Positions 55,086 through 63,642 of a DNA stretch of 64,000 nucleotides are shown one piece after another (the first letter of the stretch is position 1; the number at the start of each line of letters is the position of its first letter). Position numbers and translations under genes: made by a program. Source of the DNA: G965279355 sp965279355 (GTDB taxonomy: Bacteria; Pseudomonadota; Alphaproteobacteria; CACIAM-22H2). The notes under the pieces are model-generated. The model was given only the letters and a program-made list of their open reading frames with translations, was not told where the DNA came from and did not search any database. The stretch lies in NCBI GenBank assembly GCA_965279355.1, contig OZ257155.1, positions 3,162,001-3,226,000 of the forward strand, read 5' to 3'.

Positions 55086-55192
55086 ACCGTTTGGGCCGAT
55101 CCGAAAGCTCCCGGACCCCGTTTAAGACATTCTTAGCCACAGTGCGACGATAGTATGCCGCGAAAAGGGGCGGAAAGCAGCCGGCGCCACCC

Positions 55193-55221
55193 TTGCGGGA
55201 CCGGCCAAATATCATTAATTT
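55193..55221 (+). promoter_or_regulatory. Candidate promoter of tRNA-Thr
   Basis: TTGCGG at 55193-55198, a 17-base spacer, and TAATTT at 55216-55221 form a reasonable sigma-70 pair; the predicted start falls just before the tRNA 5' end at 55234. A visual match only. Confidence 0.4.
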
Positions 55222-55233
55222 CCCGCCACTTCA

Positions 55234-55308
<75 letters not shown>

Positions 55309-55329
55309 TTCCCTCCCATGGCGCGACGA

Positions 55330-55356
55330 ACAGACTGCGAAAATTCGAAAGTCTGT
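55330..55356. terminator. Hairpin between tRNA-Thr and the convergent TctC gene
   Basis: Arms ACAGACT (55330-55336) and AGTCTGT (55350-55356) enclose a smaller CGA/TCG stem. It lies 22 bases after the tRNA and 13 bases before the TctC stop, so it may stop transcription from both sides. No U-tract, hence moderate confidence. Confidence 0.45.
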
Positions 55357-55368
55357 CCAGCGTTCCGC

Positions 55369-56331
55369 TCAATCCGCCTTGATGCCGTTCTCGCGGATGA
55401 CCTTGCCCAGTCGCTCGTAGTCATGGACGAGCAGGGTGCGGAATTCCGCCGGCGTACTTTCGCGCTGGAGATAGCCTTCTTCCGCAAGCCGCCTCTGAAT
55501 TTCAGGGTCGCGGCCTGCCTTGATGAATTCGTCGCGAAGGCGGGCGACGATCGGCTGGGGCGTGCCCTTGGTCGTGGTGATGCCGAACCACACGTCGATA
55601 TCGACGCCCTTATAGCCGAGCTCTTCGAAAGTCGGAACGTCGGGCAGGGCGGGCGAGCGGCGTGTGTCGGCGACGGCGAGCGGACGAATCTTGTCCGGGT
55701 TACCGCGGATTTGTGAGTAGGCCGGCCAGGCGAAATCGACCTCGCCGCCCAGGAACGCGGCCAGCATCGGCGGCCCGCCGCGATAGCCGATATGTTCCAT
55801 ATTGGCACCCGTCGCCTGTTTGAACAGCGCGCCCATCAGGTGCATCGGTGAGCCTGGACCAGGCGTGCCGTAACTGAGGCCGTTGGGTTTCGATTTCGCC
55901 AGCGCGACGAGATCGGCCACCGACTTCGCGGGTGAATTTGCCGGCACTGCGAGGAATGACGGAAACGACATCAGGAGCATCACCAGCTCGAAATCGTTCA
56001 CGGGATCGAACGGCATCTGCTGCAGATGGGCGCGGACGGTGTGCATGCCGCCCAGCGCCAGCATGATCGTGTGCCCGTCCGGCCGTGCCTGGGTCACTGT
56101 CTGCGCGGCAAGGATGCCACCGGCGACCGGCTTTACCTCGAAGATAACGGGCTGGCCGACGCTGCGCTGAATGCGCTCGGCATACATGCGGCACACCGTG
56201 TCGAGAAAACCGCCGGGCTGATTGCCATAGAGAAAGTTAATGGGCCTGGTCGGCCACTGCTGCGCCATTGCGACGCCGGAAGCGAGTAACAGGGCGGCAG
56301 TGAGCCCCACCCGGGAAAACAGTCGGATCAT
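55369..56331 (-). CDS. TctC/Bug-family tripartite tricarboxylate transporter substrate-binding protein
   Basis: 320 aa from ATG 56331 (GGAGAGAAA upstream); the longer in-frame reading is not signal-like. Signal peptide MIRLFSRVGLTAALLLASG, cleavage after AMAQ, then WPTRPINFLYGNQPGG, the Bug N-terminal block. A late FEELGYKGVDIDVWFG loop fits the ligand site. Binds an organic or aromatic acid in the periplasm. No TctA/TctB permease genes are near, and the next gene upstream is the FAD monooxygenase (35 bases), so both may serve the same aromatic substrate. Confidence 0.9.
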   Translation of the reverse strand: MIRLFSRVGLTAALLLASGVAMAQQWPTRPINFLYGNQPGGFLDTVCRMYAERIQRSVGQPVIFEVKPVAGGILAAQTVTQARPDGHTIMLALGGMHTVRAHLQQMPFDPVNDFELVMLLMSFPSFLAVPANSPAKSVADLVALAKSKPNGLSYGTPGPGSPMHLMGALFKQATGANMEHIGYRGGPPMLAAFLGGEVDFAWPAYSQIRGNPDKIRPLAVADTRRSPALPDVPTFEELGYKGVDIDVWFGITTTKGTPQPIVARLRDEFIKAGRDPEIQRRLAEEGYLQRESTPAEFRTLLVHDYERLGKVIRENGIKAD

Positions 56332-56366
56332 GGTCGTTTCTCTCCTCGGTATTCTTGTTTGTTCTT

Positions 56367-58037
56367 TCAGGACGCTTTCCTGAGCCTGATCGGTTGTGCG
56401 CCACGTACCAGATCGATCAGGCCGACGGGGTCGTCGGGTTCTGCATTGCCCCGCCACGCGACATGCTGGTCTGGCCGCGACAGCACCAGCTTGTGACGAT
56501 AGAGCTGAGCAGCATCCGCCGCATCGACGTCGAGCACAGCAAGCGCCAGACCGCGGGATTTTGCGGTGTTCACCAGCCGGTCGACACCAATGTTGCGATC
56601 GAAGCGTAGCAGCGTGAACTCCGGACCCAGCGCGTCGTAAAGCGAGCGGCCGTCGCGGAGCCACAGATGCGGCGTACGACAACCGGGAACCGTCGACGCG
56701 GTGAAGCTGTCCATCGTATAGACGGGAGCCGCTTCGTCGTCATAGGCGACAATCGGCGAGCCTTCGTAGAAATAGCCGAAATTCAACCCGGCGCAGCAGA
56801 ACTGCTTCACATTGAGTTCGTAAAGTTCCCGGCCGATCCGTGCGCGGATCGCATCGCCCTCGGGGCCCGGCACTTCGAGATCGACGGCGGCCAGGCGCCG
56901 CTTCTCCAGGTTCTTCTCGCCGACATTCATTGCAAAGCGCGACACCTGTTCGGTAATCGGATGGCGTTCCGCTTCATAGGCATCGAGCAGGTCGGGCGAC
57001 GCCCAGCCGTTGAGGACGCCGGCGAGCATCCAGGAAAGATTGGTCGCGTCGGCGATGCCCGCGTTCATGCCGTAGCCGGCAACGGGCATCCAGATATGGG
57101 CGGCGTCGCCGCACAGGAACACGGCGCGGTCGCGAAACCGCTCCGCCACCAGACGCCGGGCGATCCAGTCTTCCTTGCTCAGCACCTCAAACTGAAAGCT
57201 GTCTTCCACGCCAAGCGCGGCGCGGATGGCCGCCTCACGGTCGACCTTGTCGAAATCAAGATTGCCCTTGCCCATGCTGCAATGGACCAGCCACTGGTCC
57301 TTTCCGTCGATGGCGACAACCACGCCCGGCTGGCGCGCCGTCATCGGGTGATACATCCAGGCCAGCTTGTCCCGCACGCGGTCGATCAGGCCCGGCGCAC
57401 GAATATGCGTGGACAGGACACGGGTGATTTCTTCGTCGCCGACATATTTGACGCCCATCTTGCGGCGAACCGTCGATCGGCCGCCGTCGCAGCCGATCAG
57501 GTAGGCGCAACGAATTTTGAACGTGTCGCCGGTCTCCAGGTCGCGCGCCGCGGCAACAGCGCCATCGGCCGAATGTTCGTAATCTTCAATCTCAACGCGA
57601 TTGAGAATACGCAGCTTTGGCATCGCGACGGCATGCTCGAACATCACCGGTTCAAGGTGGATCTGGTTGATGCGGTGCGGCGGCTCCGGCGTCGGCCAGC
57701 CGGAATCCGCGTAGCCTTCAGACCCGTAGCGGTCGCGGCGGCAGGGAATGCGGATGCGCGTGAGTTCTTCGCCGACCATGGTCGTGCTGTAGGTCACGTC
57801 GTTTGGAAAATCGGCCGGCAAGCCGGTATTGCGGATCTTTGCGGCGAGGCCGAGGCGGCGAAAAATTTCCATCGACCGCGCGGATGTGTGATTGCATTTC
57901 ACCGGCGGCGCTTCACCCCGGTAGCGGCGCTCGGCGACGAGAACCTCAACGCCCCGCCAGGCCAGATCCATGGCCAGGGTCAGGCCGACCGGCCCCGCTC
58001 CGACGATCAGTACCGGCGTTTCTTCGTCCTGCCGCAT
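56367..58037 (-). CDS. FAD-dependent aromatic-ring monooxygenase (PheA/TfdB/MhpA-like)
   Basis: 556 aa. FAD motifs: GAGPVG at 13-18, DG at 184-185 (CDGGRSTV), and GDAAH at 310-314, in the order of group A flavin monooxygenases. A C-terminal thioredoxin-like region (residues ~430-556, with GRSLYDALG and RPDQHVAWRG) is typical of phenol-hydroxylase/MhpA-type enzymes. It hydroxylates an aromatic ring using NAD(P)H. Substrate undetermined. First gene before a TctC receptor; a GTTGA-TAAC-TCAAC inverted repeat lies upstream of its start. Confidence 0.88.
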   Translation of the reverse strand: MRQDEETPVLIVGAGPVGLTLAMDLAWRGVEVLVAERRYRGEAPPVKCNHTSARSMEIFRRLGLAAKIRNTGLPADFPNDVTYSTTMVGEELTRIRIPCRRDRYGSEGYADSGWPTPEPPHRINQIHLEPVMFEHAVAMPKLRILNRVEIEDYEHSADGAVAAARDLETGDTFKIRCAYLIGCDGGRSTVRRKMGVKYVGDEEITRVLSTHIRAPGLIDRVRDKLAWMYHPMTARQPGVVVAIDGKDQWLVHCSMGKGNLDFDKVDREAAIRAALGVEDSFQFEVLSKEDWIARRLVAERFRDRAVFLCGDAAHIWMPVAGYGMNAGIADATNLSWMLAGVLNGWASPDLLDAYEAERHPITEQVSRFAMNVGEKNLEKRRLAAVDLEVPGPEGDAIRARIGRELYELNVKQFCCAGLNFGYFYEGSPIVAYDDEAAPVYTMDSFTASTVPGCRTPHLWLRDGRSLYDALGPEFTLLRFDRNIGVDRLVNTAKSRGLALAVLDVDAADAAQLYRHKLVLSRPDQHVAWRGNAEPDDPVGLIDLVRGAQPIRLRKAS

Positions 58038-58097
58038 CCTGCGCTACCCCCTGAGCGACGGGGCATCCCCGATTGAACGGCATTGTTGCCGAAGGTG

Positions 58098-58111
58098 GTT
58101 GATAACTCAAC
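58098..58111. promoter_or_regulatory. Inverted repeat GTTGA-N4-TCAAC upstream of the monooxygenase
   Basis: GTTGATAACTCAAC lies 60 bases upstream of the monooxygenase start (58037, minus) in the 268-base divergent region to the PP-loop gene. Size and symmetry suit a MarR- or GntR-type operator. No regulator gene lies adjacent; chance occurrence is possible. Confidence 0.35.
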
Positions 58112-58215
58112 GAATGAGAGACCGCCGCGCACCGAGCCTTTGACGAACGCTTCACACCGGGATTACAGGCCGTTGCCGAGTCGGGCGCCTTCCAATACCG
58201 CGCTCATGACACGAT

Positions 58216-58260
58216 GCGGTAGCGAGACGCCATATAAATGCGGCGCGACGGCGCTACCGC
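58216..58260. promoter_or_regulatory. Long structured inverted repeat upstream of the PP-loop gene
   Basis: GCGGTAGCG (58216-58224) and CGCTACCGC (58252-58260) pair perfectly over 9 bp; inside, CGCC (58028+200, i.e. 58228-58231) and GGCG (58242-58245) can form a second stem. The structure ends 45 bases before the start at 58306, so it could be a leader-RNA fold, an operator or a terminator of the opposite transcript. No known riboswitch was recognised. Confidence 0.35.
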
Positions 58261-58305
58261 GGTCTGTTTCCATGATTACCGCGAACACACCTCTGCACGG
58301 CGATC

Positions 58306-59631
58306 ATGAACATTCAGTCTGGGTGGACCGATCCGGTAAACCGGGCGCGCGACGTCGCGATACGCCGATTTTCGTCCGTCACAGCCACGCTTGAAGTCAC
58401 GGCTCTGGAAAGCCGGGGTGCCGGCATTCTGCGGCGCGAAGTCGACATGACGCTCAGGCGCCCGGGCCGGCCGCCGGAAACCAACACGATCTTCTGGGAG
58501 ATCGACACCCCGCTCGACATTCCGCCGTTTGAAACGCTGGATTTCGCAGGTCTCGCCACGCTCTTCATGGCAATGAAGCATGGCGCGCGTCTGCATATCC
58601 GTGGGCCCGTCACTTCGATCATGCTGCGCAATCTCGAGGAGCTGAACGAAGCCTGGAACCAGCTTCGTCCAGAGACATATAAGCTTATTCCCATCGAGGC
58701 GGATGAGGTCGTGCCGGATCGCCTGCAATCGATGCCGGGCAGTCTCCGGGCCGTGCTGGCCTTCTCCGGCGGTCTCGATGCCACCTTTACCCTGGTCCGG
58801 CACCTGTCCGGTCATACCGGCCACCGCTCGGCGGAGATCGCGACCGCCGTGATGGTCCACGGCTTCGATATTCCGCTCAGCGCCGACAAGGCATTTCGCA
58901 CGGCCCGCGCCTCGGCGGAGGCGATGCTGGACGCTGTGGGCGTCAGACTCACCGTCATGCGCACCAACTGGCGCGAAGTCGCGGAGACGGATTGGGAGAT
59001 GGATCACATGACCGCGATTGCGGCGTGTCTTCATCACTTCGCGGGTCCGTGTGAGCTCGGCCTGTTCGGCAGCGATCTGACCTACGCGTTCAACTTCTGG
59101 CCGTGGGGTTCGAATCCCGCGATCGATCCGTTTCTCTCGGGCGGGCGTTTCACCTTGCGCTCCGAGGGTCAGGCATTCCTGCGGACCGCGCGCACCGAAC
59201 TCGTCGCCGCAGTGCCGGCGCTGGTCCAGCATGTGCGTGTCTGCTGGGCTGGACCGATTACCGGCGCTAATTGCGGGCGTTGTGAAAAATGCGTGCGCAC
59301 GCAGCTAAACTTTCTCGCTGCCGGGTGCGATCCTGGTCCTGCCTTTCCGGTTCACGCGCGCCTGCGCGATATCATGTTTCTCAATGCCCGCAATCCGGGC
59401 GCGGTGAACTACCTTGTCGATATCCTCGACTCCTCGAAGCGGAACAACATCGGGGGGCGCTGGCGGGCGGTGCTCTGGTTCAACTGCCTGCTGAACCGGG
59501 CATTGCTGCCGCTGCGGCCGATGCTGGGCGGCGTATTTCAGGCAATCGGAGCGGTCCGCAAATACGTTCGTGCGCGGCCGCCGAAGGAGGACGCCATGGC
59601 GCCGGCCCCCAGCCGCGCCTTCCCCGAATAA
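58306..59631 (+). CDS. QueC-like PP-loop ATPase with C-terminal zinc motif, function unknown
   Basis: 441 aa. PP-loop motif SGGLDA at 154-159 (LAFSGGLDATFTLVRHL) and a four-cysteine motif C313, C323, C326, C329 (CWAGPITGANCGRCEKC) with the spacing of the QueC zinc site. QueC proteins are ~230 aa; here ~150 N-terminal residues of unknown fold and a ~110-residue C-terminal tail with a hydrophobic patch (RALLPLRPMLGG) are added. No queD/E/F genes are near. The motif set predicts adenylation of a carboxylate or amide; the substrate is open. I treat it as a distinct relative of the QueC branch. Confidence 0.72.
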   Translation: MNIQSGWTDPVNRARDVAIRRFSSVTATLEVTALESRGAGILRREVDMTLRRPGRPPETNTIFWEIDTPLDIPPFETLDFAGLATLFMAMKHGARLHIRGPVTSIMLRNLEELNEAWNQLRPETYKLIPIEADEVVPDRLQSMPGSLRAVLAFSGGLDATFTLVRHLSGHTGHRSAEIATAVMVHGFDIPLSADKAFRTARASAEAMLDAVGVRLTVMRTNWREVAETDWEMDHMTAIAACLHHFAGPCELGLFGSDLTYAFNFWPWGSNPAIDPFLSGGRFTLRSEGQAFLRTARTELVAAVPALVQHVRVCWAGPITGANCGRCEKCVRTQLNFLAAGCDPGPAFPVHARLRDIMFLNARNPGAVNYLVDILDSSKRNNIGGRWRAVLWFNCLLNRALLPLRPMLGGVFQAIGAVRKYVRARPPKEDAMAPAPSRAFPE

Positions 59632-59674
59632 GCCCCGGCCTGCTAGGCTTGGCCTCTCACCTGGGGGCTATCCG

Positions 59675-59950
59675 ATGCCGTTGGCGTTTCCAAATTCCGC
59701 GCGGGCCTGGGACCCGCAGCAAAAAGCCGTCACCTTCACGGCCGAAGACAGCGGGCGAGCCGTCAAATGCTCGATTGCCGGCGATGCGCTGAAGGAGCAT
59801 TTCGGCATGGCAAAGGCCGAGGAACTCGATGCGCTGCGCGCCTTCGACCGCTCGCGCATCGTGATCGAGGAGATGACCTCGCGCAAATACGATCGCTGGC
59901 GGCTGAACGGCGGCGACGTGAATCTTCGGTCGCGCGATTTCGGTCGCTGA
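59675..59950 (+). CDS. DUF1488-family small protein
   Basis: 91 aa from ATG 59675. LAFPNSARAWDPQQKAVTFTAEDSGRAVKCSIAGDALKEHFG has the DUF1488 order (FP, V.F.A, V.C.I, AL...FG). Function unknown in the family. Lies 43 bases after the PP-loop gene, perhaps cotranscribed. Convergent with the TctC gene at 59963. Confidence 0.75.
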   Translation: MPLAFPNSARAWDPQQKAVTFTAEDSGRAVKCSIAGDALKEHFGMAKAEELDALRAFDRSRIVIEEMTSRKYDRWRLNGGDVNLRSRDFGR

Positions 59951-59962
59951 GCTGTCGCGTTT

Positions 59963-60922
59963 TTATTCCGCGACGGCGCCTGACGTTTTCACCGCCCGGC
60001 TCCATTTCTCCGCATCGCGTGTCACGAAGTCCTGCGCCTCGGCGAGGCTCTGCGGTGCCGGATGCAGGGCCATCTGCACGATGCGGTCCCAGACCGCCTT
60101 CTCCTTGACCGCCTTCACGATCTCGGCATTGAGCTTCTGCAGGACATCGGGCGGCGTTCCGCGCGTGCCGCAGAACCCGTACCAGCCGAGCGCACTGAAA
60201 CCGGGCAGACTTTCGGAAACCGTCGGCGTGTTGGGATAGGCCTCGAGCCGCGTCGGGCCGGTATTGGCCAGCAGCCTGATCTCGCCCGATTGCAGGAAAC
60301 CGTCCAGCGGACCGATGGCGTTCAGGGTCATCTGCACCTGGCCTGAGACGAGGTCGGGTGCGGCCTGTTGAATGCCGCGATAGGGGATATGCGTCATCTC
60401 GACGCCGGCGGCCGTCGTGAATAGGACCATAGCGAGATGCGTGCCGCTGCCGACGCCGACCGAGGCGTAGTTGAGCTTGCCGGGATTGGCTTTGATATGG
60501 CGGATCAGGTCGGTGACGTTGGTCGCCGGGACCTTGGCGCTGACATACATCGCGTAAGGTCCCCAGGCGGCCAGCGAGATCGGCACCAGATCCTTCAGCG
60601 GATCGTAGGTGAGATTCTTGTAGAGCGTGCCGTTGATCGCGACGGCCGGTGTGCAGAAGACCAGCGTATAGCCGTCCGGTGTCGCCTTCGCGGCCGCTTC
60701 CATCGCGATATTGCCGCCGGCGCCGGGCTTTGCCTCGACCACGACCGGCTGGCCGATGGAGGCGCCGACCCGATCGGTGACCAGGCGCGCCAGGATGTCG
60801 GCCTGTCCGCCGGCGGAGAATGTCGTCAGCAGCCGGATCGGTTTGTTCGGGTAGGTTTGTGCCTGTGTGTCGCCGGCAATGGCCGCCAGCACTGCCGCGA
60901 TGCCGTAGAGCACATACTTCAT
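59963..60922 (-). CDS. TctC/Bug-family substrate-binding protein
   Basis: 319 aa from ATG 60922, with GGGAGGAG upstream. Signal peptide MKYVLYGIAAVLAAIAG, cleavage near TQAQ, then YPNKPIRLLTTFSAGGQAD, the Bug family opening. The LNYASVGVGSGTHLAM loop fits the ligand site. Last gene of the VOC-hydrolase-TctC unit (38 bases after the hydrolase stop). The ligand is probably an acid degraded by the enzymes encoded upstream. No permease partners nearby. Confidence 0.9.
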   Translation of the reverse strand: MKYVLYGIAAVLAAIAGDTQAQTYPNKPIRLLTTFSAGGQADILARLVTDRVGASIGQPVVVEAKPGAGGNIAMEAAAKATPDGYTLVFCTPAVAINGTLYKNLTYDPLKDLVPISLAAWGPYAMYVSAKVPATNVTDLIRHIKANPGKLNYASVGVGSGTHLAMVLFTTAAGVEMTHIPYRGIQQAAPDLVSGQVQMTLNAIGPLDGFLQSGEIRLLANTGPTRLEAYPNTPTVSESLPGFSALGWYGFCGTRGTPPDVLQKLNAEIVKAVKEKAVWDRIVQMALHPAPQSLAEAQDFVTRDAEKWSRAVKTSGAVAE

Positions 60923-60960
60923 GATCCGCTCCTCCCGTTCAGCCGTTAGTTTTGTTTCGG

Positions 60961-62097
60961 TCAGATCCTCGCCGCCCAGTCGATGATGGTGTCGGCCAGC
61001 TCGTCGATCTGCTTCTGCTGGCCGTGCAGATGATGTGTGCCGTCCTTGAGCGCGTATGGCGTGCAACGCGATCCCGCTGCCTTGGCCCAGAGACCGACCT
61101 GCGAGGGAAACACGACAGTATCGGCAGTATGGGTCACGGCCAGCACTGGCACGCTGGTGCGCGCCAGGCATTTCGGCCCGTCGGCGCGCGAGAGGCGGAT
61201 GCTCCACTGGCTCAGCCAGGAGCGCAGCGTGCACATGCGGCCGAGATTGGCGGCGCCATAGTTGGTCGCCTTGGCGCTGCCGCGCGTGGTGCCCTGCTTG
61301 CGGTCGCTGGGATCGAGCGTCAGGTCGAGGAAGCGCGGATCAGCGGAGGTGCGATAGACCAGGAACGGCGCATCCTTGGGCATTTCCGGATCGGGATTCA
61401 TCTCAAGCGCGCGGATGCGCGCCAGCGCCCAGTCGGTGATGCGGTTGTTCCGGGCAACCTGTGCCTCGCGATAGCGCGCGATCCAGGCGCGATCGTAAGG
61501 CGGGCCGTTCCTGGAATTGAACATGTCGAGGTCCGGATCGACCGCCAGCATGTCGTTTTCATCGTAGACCGACGGGTCGAGCCAGTCGGTGAGCACGATG
61601 GCGCGGCCGGGATGGGCCGCCACCATCGCCAGACCGTCGGCAGGCGGCAGGTCGACGGGCGACAAGTCGATCTTTCGCCCGTCGGGTGTGTCCTTGACGG
61701 TGAGCTTTTCCGCTTCCGACTGGTAGAAGGCGACCAGTGAGCCGCCGCCGGAATTGCCGATCAGCACGACTTTCTTGTAGCCCTCGTTCCGCAGGAAGCC
61801 GACACCGGCGCCAAGATCCTGGATGCAGCGCTCCATCAGAAGCGCCGTGTCGTTGCCGCCATAGCGCGTGTTTAGCGCCAGCAGCGCACGGCCGCGCTTT
61901 TGCAGCGGGCCCAGCAGGTAGTGGCCGAGGAAGTTGCTCGACGGATGGATGACGATGAAGGCGACATCCTTGCCGCAGTTGTCCGCGGCGAGGCGTCCGA
62001 AGACTTTCGGCGCCAGAAGGTTCAGGCCGCTCTGGCTATCGCTGACACTGCCCGGCTTGACGTCGATCGTGACAAGCTGGCCGATTGTGGCGGCCAT
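60961..62097 (-). CDS. Alpha/beta-hydrolase
   Basis: 378 aa. Nucleophile elbow GNSGGGS with S116, a late His in DGTHHLHGQ and the alpha/beta-hydrolase strand order (AFIVIHPSSN as the oxyanion-region strand; VLAVTHTADTVV for the acid strand). No signal peptide, so cytoplasmic. Start ATG 62097 overlaps the VOC stop by one base (TAATG). May hydrolyse the product of the VOC enzyme, for example a meta-cleavage-type product. Confidence 0.8.
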   Translation of the reverse strand: MAATIGQLVTIDVKPGSVSDSQSGLNLLAPKVFGRLAADNCGKDVAFIVIHPSSNFLGHYLLGPLQKRGRALLALNTRYGGNDTALLMERCIQDLGAGVGFLRNEGYKKVVLIGNSGGGSLVAFYQSEAEKLTVKDTPDGRKIDLSPVDLPPADGLAMVAAHPGRAIVLTDWLDPSVYDENDMLAVDPDLDMFNSRNGPPYDRAWIARYREAQVARNNRITDWALARIRALEMNPDPEMPKDAPFLVYRTSADPRFLDLTLDPSDRKQGTTRGSAKATNYGAANLGRMCTLRSWLSQWSIRLSRADGPKCLARTSVPVLAVTHTADTVVFPSQVGLWAKAAGSRCTPYALKDGTHHLHGQQKQIDELADTIIDWAARI

Positions 62098-62642
62098 TAT
62101 TCTGCCGCGACGAGCTTCGGTTTATGAAGCGGGCGGTTTCCCCAGCGCTTCTTGCGTGCGTTCCACTCGGCCAGATTGGCCGGCGCTTCTTTCGCCAGCT
62201 GGCTCCAGGTGTCGACTGTTTCGGTGCGCACCGCCATCTCCAGGCGATGCCCGTCCGGATCCTCGAAATACACCGAGTGGCAGATGCCGTGATCCTTTGG
62301 GCCGCGTGAGTCGACGCCGGCGGCGGTGAGCCGCTTCTGCGCCTCGACGAGGAACTCCATGCTCGGCACCTCGAAGGAGATGTGCTTCACCCAGAGCGGC
62401 GTGTTCGGATCCGGCTTCTCGTCTTCGTAGCCGGCGATCTCGAAGAAGGCGAGGAACGTGCCGTCGCCGAGCTTGAAGAAGATGTGAATGCTGTCCGAGG
62501 GATCGCCGTAATGCCAGTGCGTGTGGCCTTCCGGCGGCATCAGCCCGGCCGAATATTCCAGGCCGATCACCTTGGTATAGAAATCGACGGTCCGCTGGGC
62601 GTCCTTGCAGCGATAGGCGACGTGGTGCAGGCGCTGGAACAT
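62097..62642 (-). CDS. VOC-superfamily (glyoxalase/extradiol dioxygenase-like) protein
   Basis: 181 aa. Opens FQRLHHVAYRCKDAQRTVDFY with a metal-ligand His (H6/H7 region), then GHTHWHYGDPSD and FEDPDGHRLEMAV, the second VOC half with its Glu. Related to extradiol dioxygenases and glyoxalases; enzyme class not decided. First gene of the operon preceded by a twin AGAATGCATTCT-type operator (62724-62756). Translation couples to the hydrolase by TAATG. Confidence 0.85.
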   Translation of the reverse strand: MFQRLHHVAYRCKDAQRTVDFYTKVIGLEYSAGLMPPEGHTHWHYGDPSDSIHIFFKLGDGTFLAFFEIAGYEDEKPDPNTPLWVKHISFEVPSMEFLVEAQKRLTAAGVDSRGPKDHGICHSVYFEDPDGHRLEMAVRTETVDTWSQLAKEAPANLAEWNARKKRWGNRPLHKPKLVAAE

Positions 62643-62723
62643 GGCGTTGCTCCCTTCTGGTGCGCGTCGCGCGTCAGGCGCGGCGCTCGATCCCGGCCCG
62701 TTTCTTGCGGGCTCGTGTAAAAT

Positions 62724-62756
62724 TCAGAATGCATTCTAAATATCAGAATGCATTTT
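62724..62756. promoter_or_regulatory. Twin operator TCAGAATGCATT between iclR and the VOC operon
   Basis: TCAGAATGCATT occurs at 62724-62735 and 62743-62754, 19 bases apart. The first contains the perfect palindrome AGAATGCATTCT (62726-62737); the second is AGAATGCATTTT (62745-62756), a near copy. They lie upstream of the VOC gene start (62642, minus) and just after the stop of the IclR-family gene, the likely binding protein. Two phased sites fit dimer or tetramer binding by IclR regulators. Confidence 0.65.
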
Positions 62757-62765
62757 TGTCAATAT

Positions 62766-63590
62766 TCAGGCGGGCTGCCGCACTGCCGCGCGCCAGCCCA
62801 GCCGTTCCGACAATCCATGCGCCGCGTTGACGAGCGATCGCACGGCGGTGCTCCGGTCGCTGAGGTCGACCGCGCCATGCGCGCCCATGATGGTGATCAC
62901 CATCGTGAGGTGGCCGTCCCGGTCGAACACCGGCGCGCAGACCGCATCGATGCCGGGCGGCGCGCTGTCGAAACGGCGGGCCAGCCCGTCGCGGCGAATG
63001 ACCGCAAGCTGCGCCTCATAGGTTTTACGATCCGGGTGCGCCGCGCCCGTCGCGAATTCCTCGTCGATGAAGGGGCCGGCCACATCGCGCGGCAGGTAAG
63101 CGGCGAACATCCGCCCGGCGCTGGTCGTGATCGGCGACATGATGGAGCCCACCCGCGTGGTGACGGTCACGGCATGACGCCCTTCCTTGCGGCGAACCAC
63201 CGTCGCGCCCTTGTCGCCCCAGATCACCAGGCCAACCGTCAGCATTGTCGTCGCCAGCAGATCGTCGAGAGCTTCATCGGCAAGGCGGAACTCATCAAGC
63301 CGCCGCTGCGCTTCCAGGCCGAGCACCAGCGCGCCCTTGCCGAGATCGTAACGACCGCTGCGGCTGTCCTGCTCGACGATTTTGGCGCGGCACAGGCTGA
63401 CGAGATAGCGGTGTACCTTGCTCGTTGGCAGGCTCGCGGCCTTGGCAAGCTCGCCCAGCGTCAGCGGCCCCGGCGCCGCGGCAAGGGCGAAGGCCAGCCG
63501 CATGCCGATCTCGACACCCTGCACGCCCTGCTGCGCCTTTGGACCGGCGGCCTTGCGGCTTTTGGATTTTGGTCTGGTCCTGGATGCCAT
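62766..63590 (-). CDS. IclR-family transcriptional regulator
   Basis: 274 aa from ATG 63590; longer in-frame starts add a non-conserved Ser/Ala-rich extension. The winged helix is at residues ~43-65 (LTLGELAKAASLPTSKVHRYL), followed by the IclR effector domain (VIWGDKGATVVRRKEG, SPITTSAGRMFAAYL, GIDAVCAPVFD). Same strand and upstream of the VOC-hydrolase-TctC operon, with candidate operators between. Probably controls use of an acid or aromatic substrate. Confidence 0.9.
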   Translation of the reverse strand: MASRTRPKSKSRKAAGPKAQQGVQGVEIGMRLAFALAAAPGPLTLGELAKAASLPTSKVHRYLVSLCRAKIVEQDSRSGRYDLGKGALVLGLEAQRRLDEFRLADEALDDLLATTMLTVGLVIWGDKGATVVRRKEGRHAVTVTTRVGSIMSPITTSAGRMFAAYLPRDVAGPFIDEEFATGAAHPDRKTYEAQLAVIRRDGLARRFDSAPPGIDAVCAPVFDRDGHLTMVITIMGAHGAVDLSDRSTAVRSLVNAAHGLSERLGWRAAVRQPA

Positions 63591-63642
63591 GCGCCGCATG
63601 GTAGCGGCAGGCGCAGCGGAAGTCGAAGCGCCGTCGCTGCCG

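Noticed and set aside
56667..58076. 469-codon plus-strand open frame
   Set aside because: Lies opposite the FAD monooxygenase, which has all three FAD motifs; the antisense product has none.
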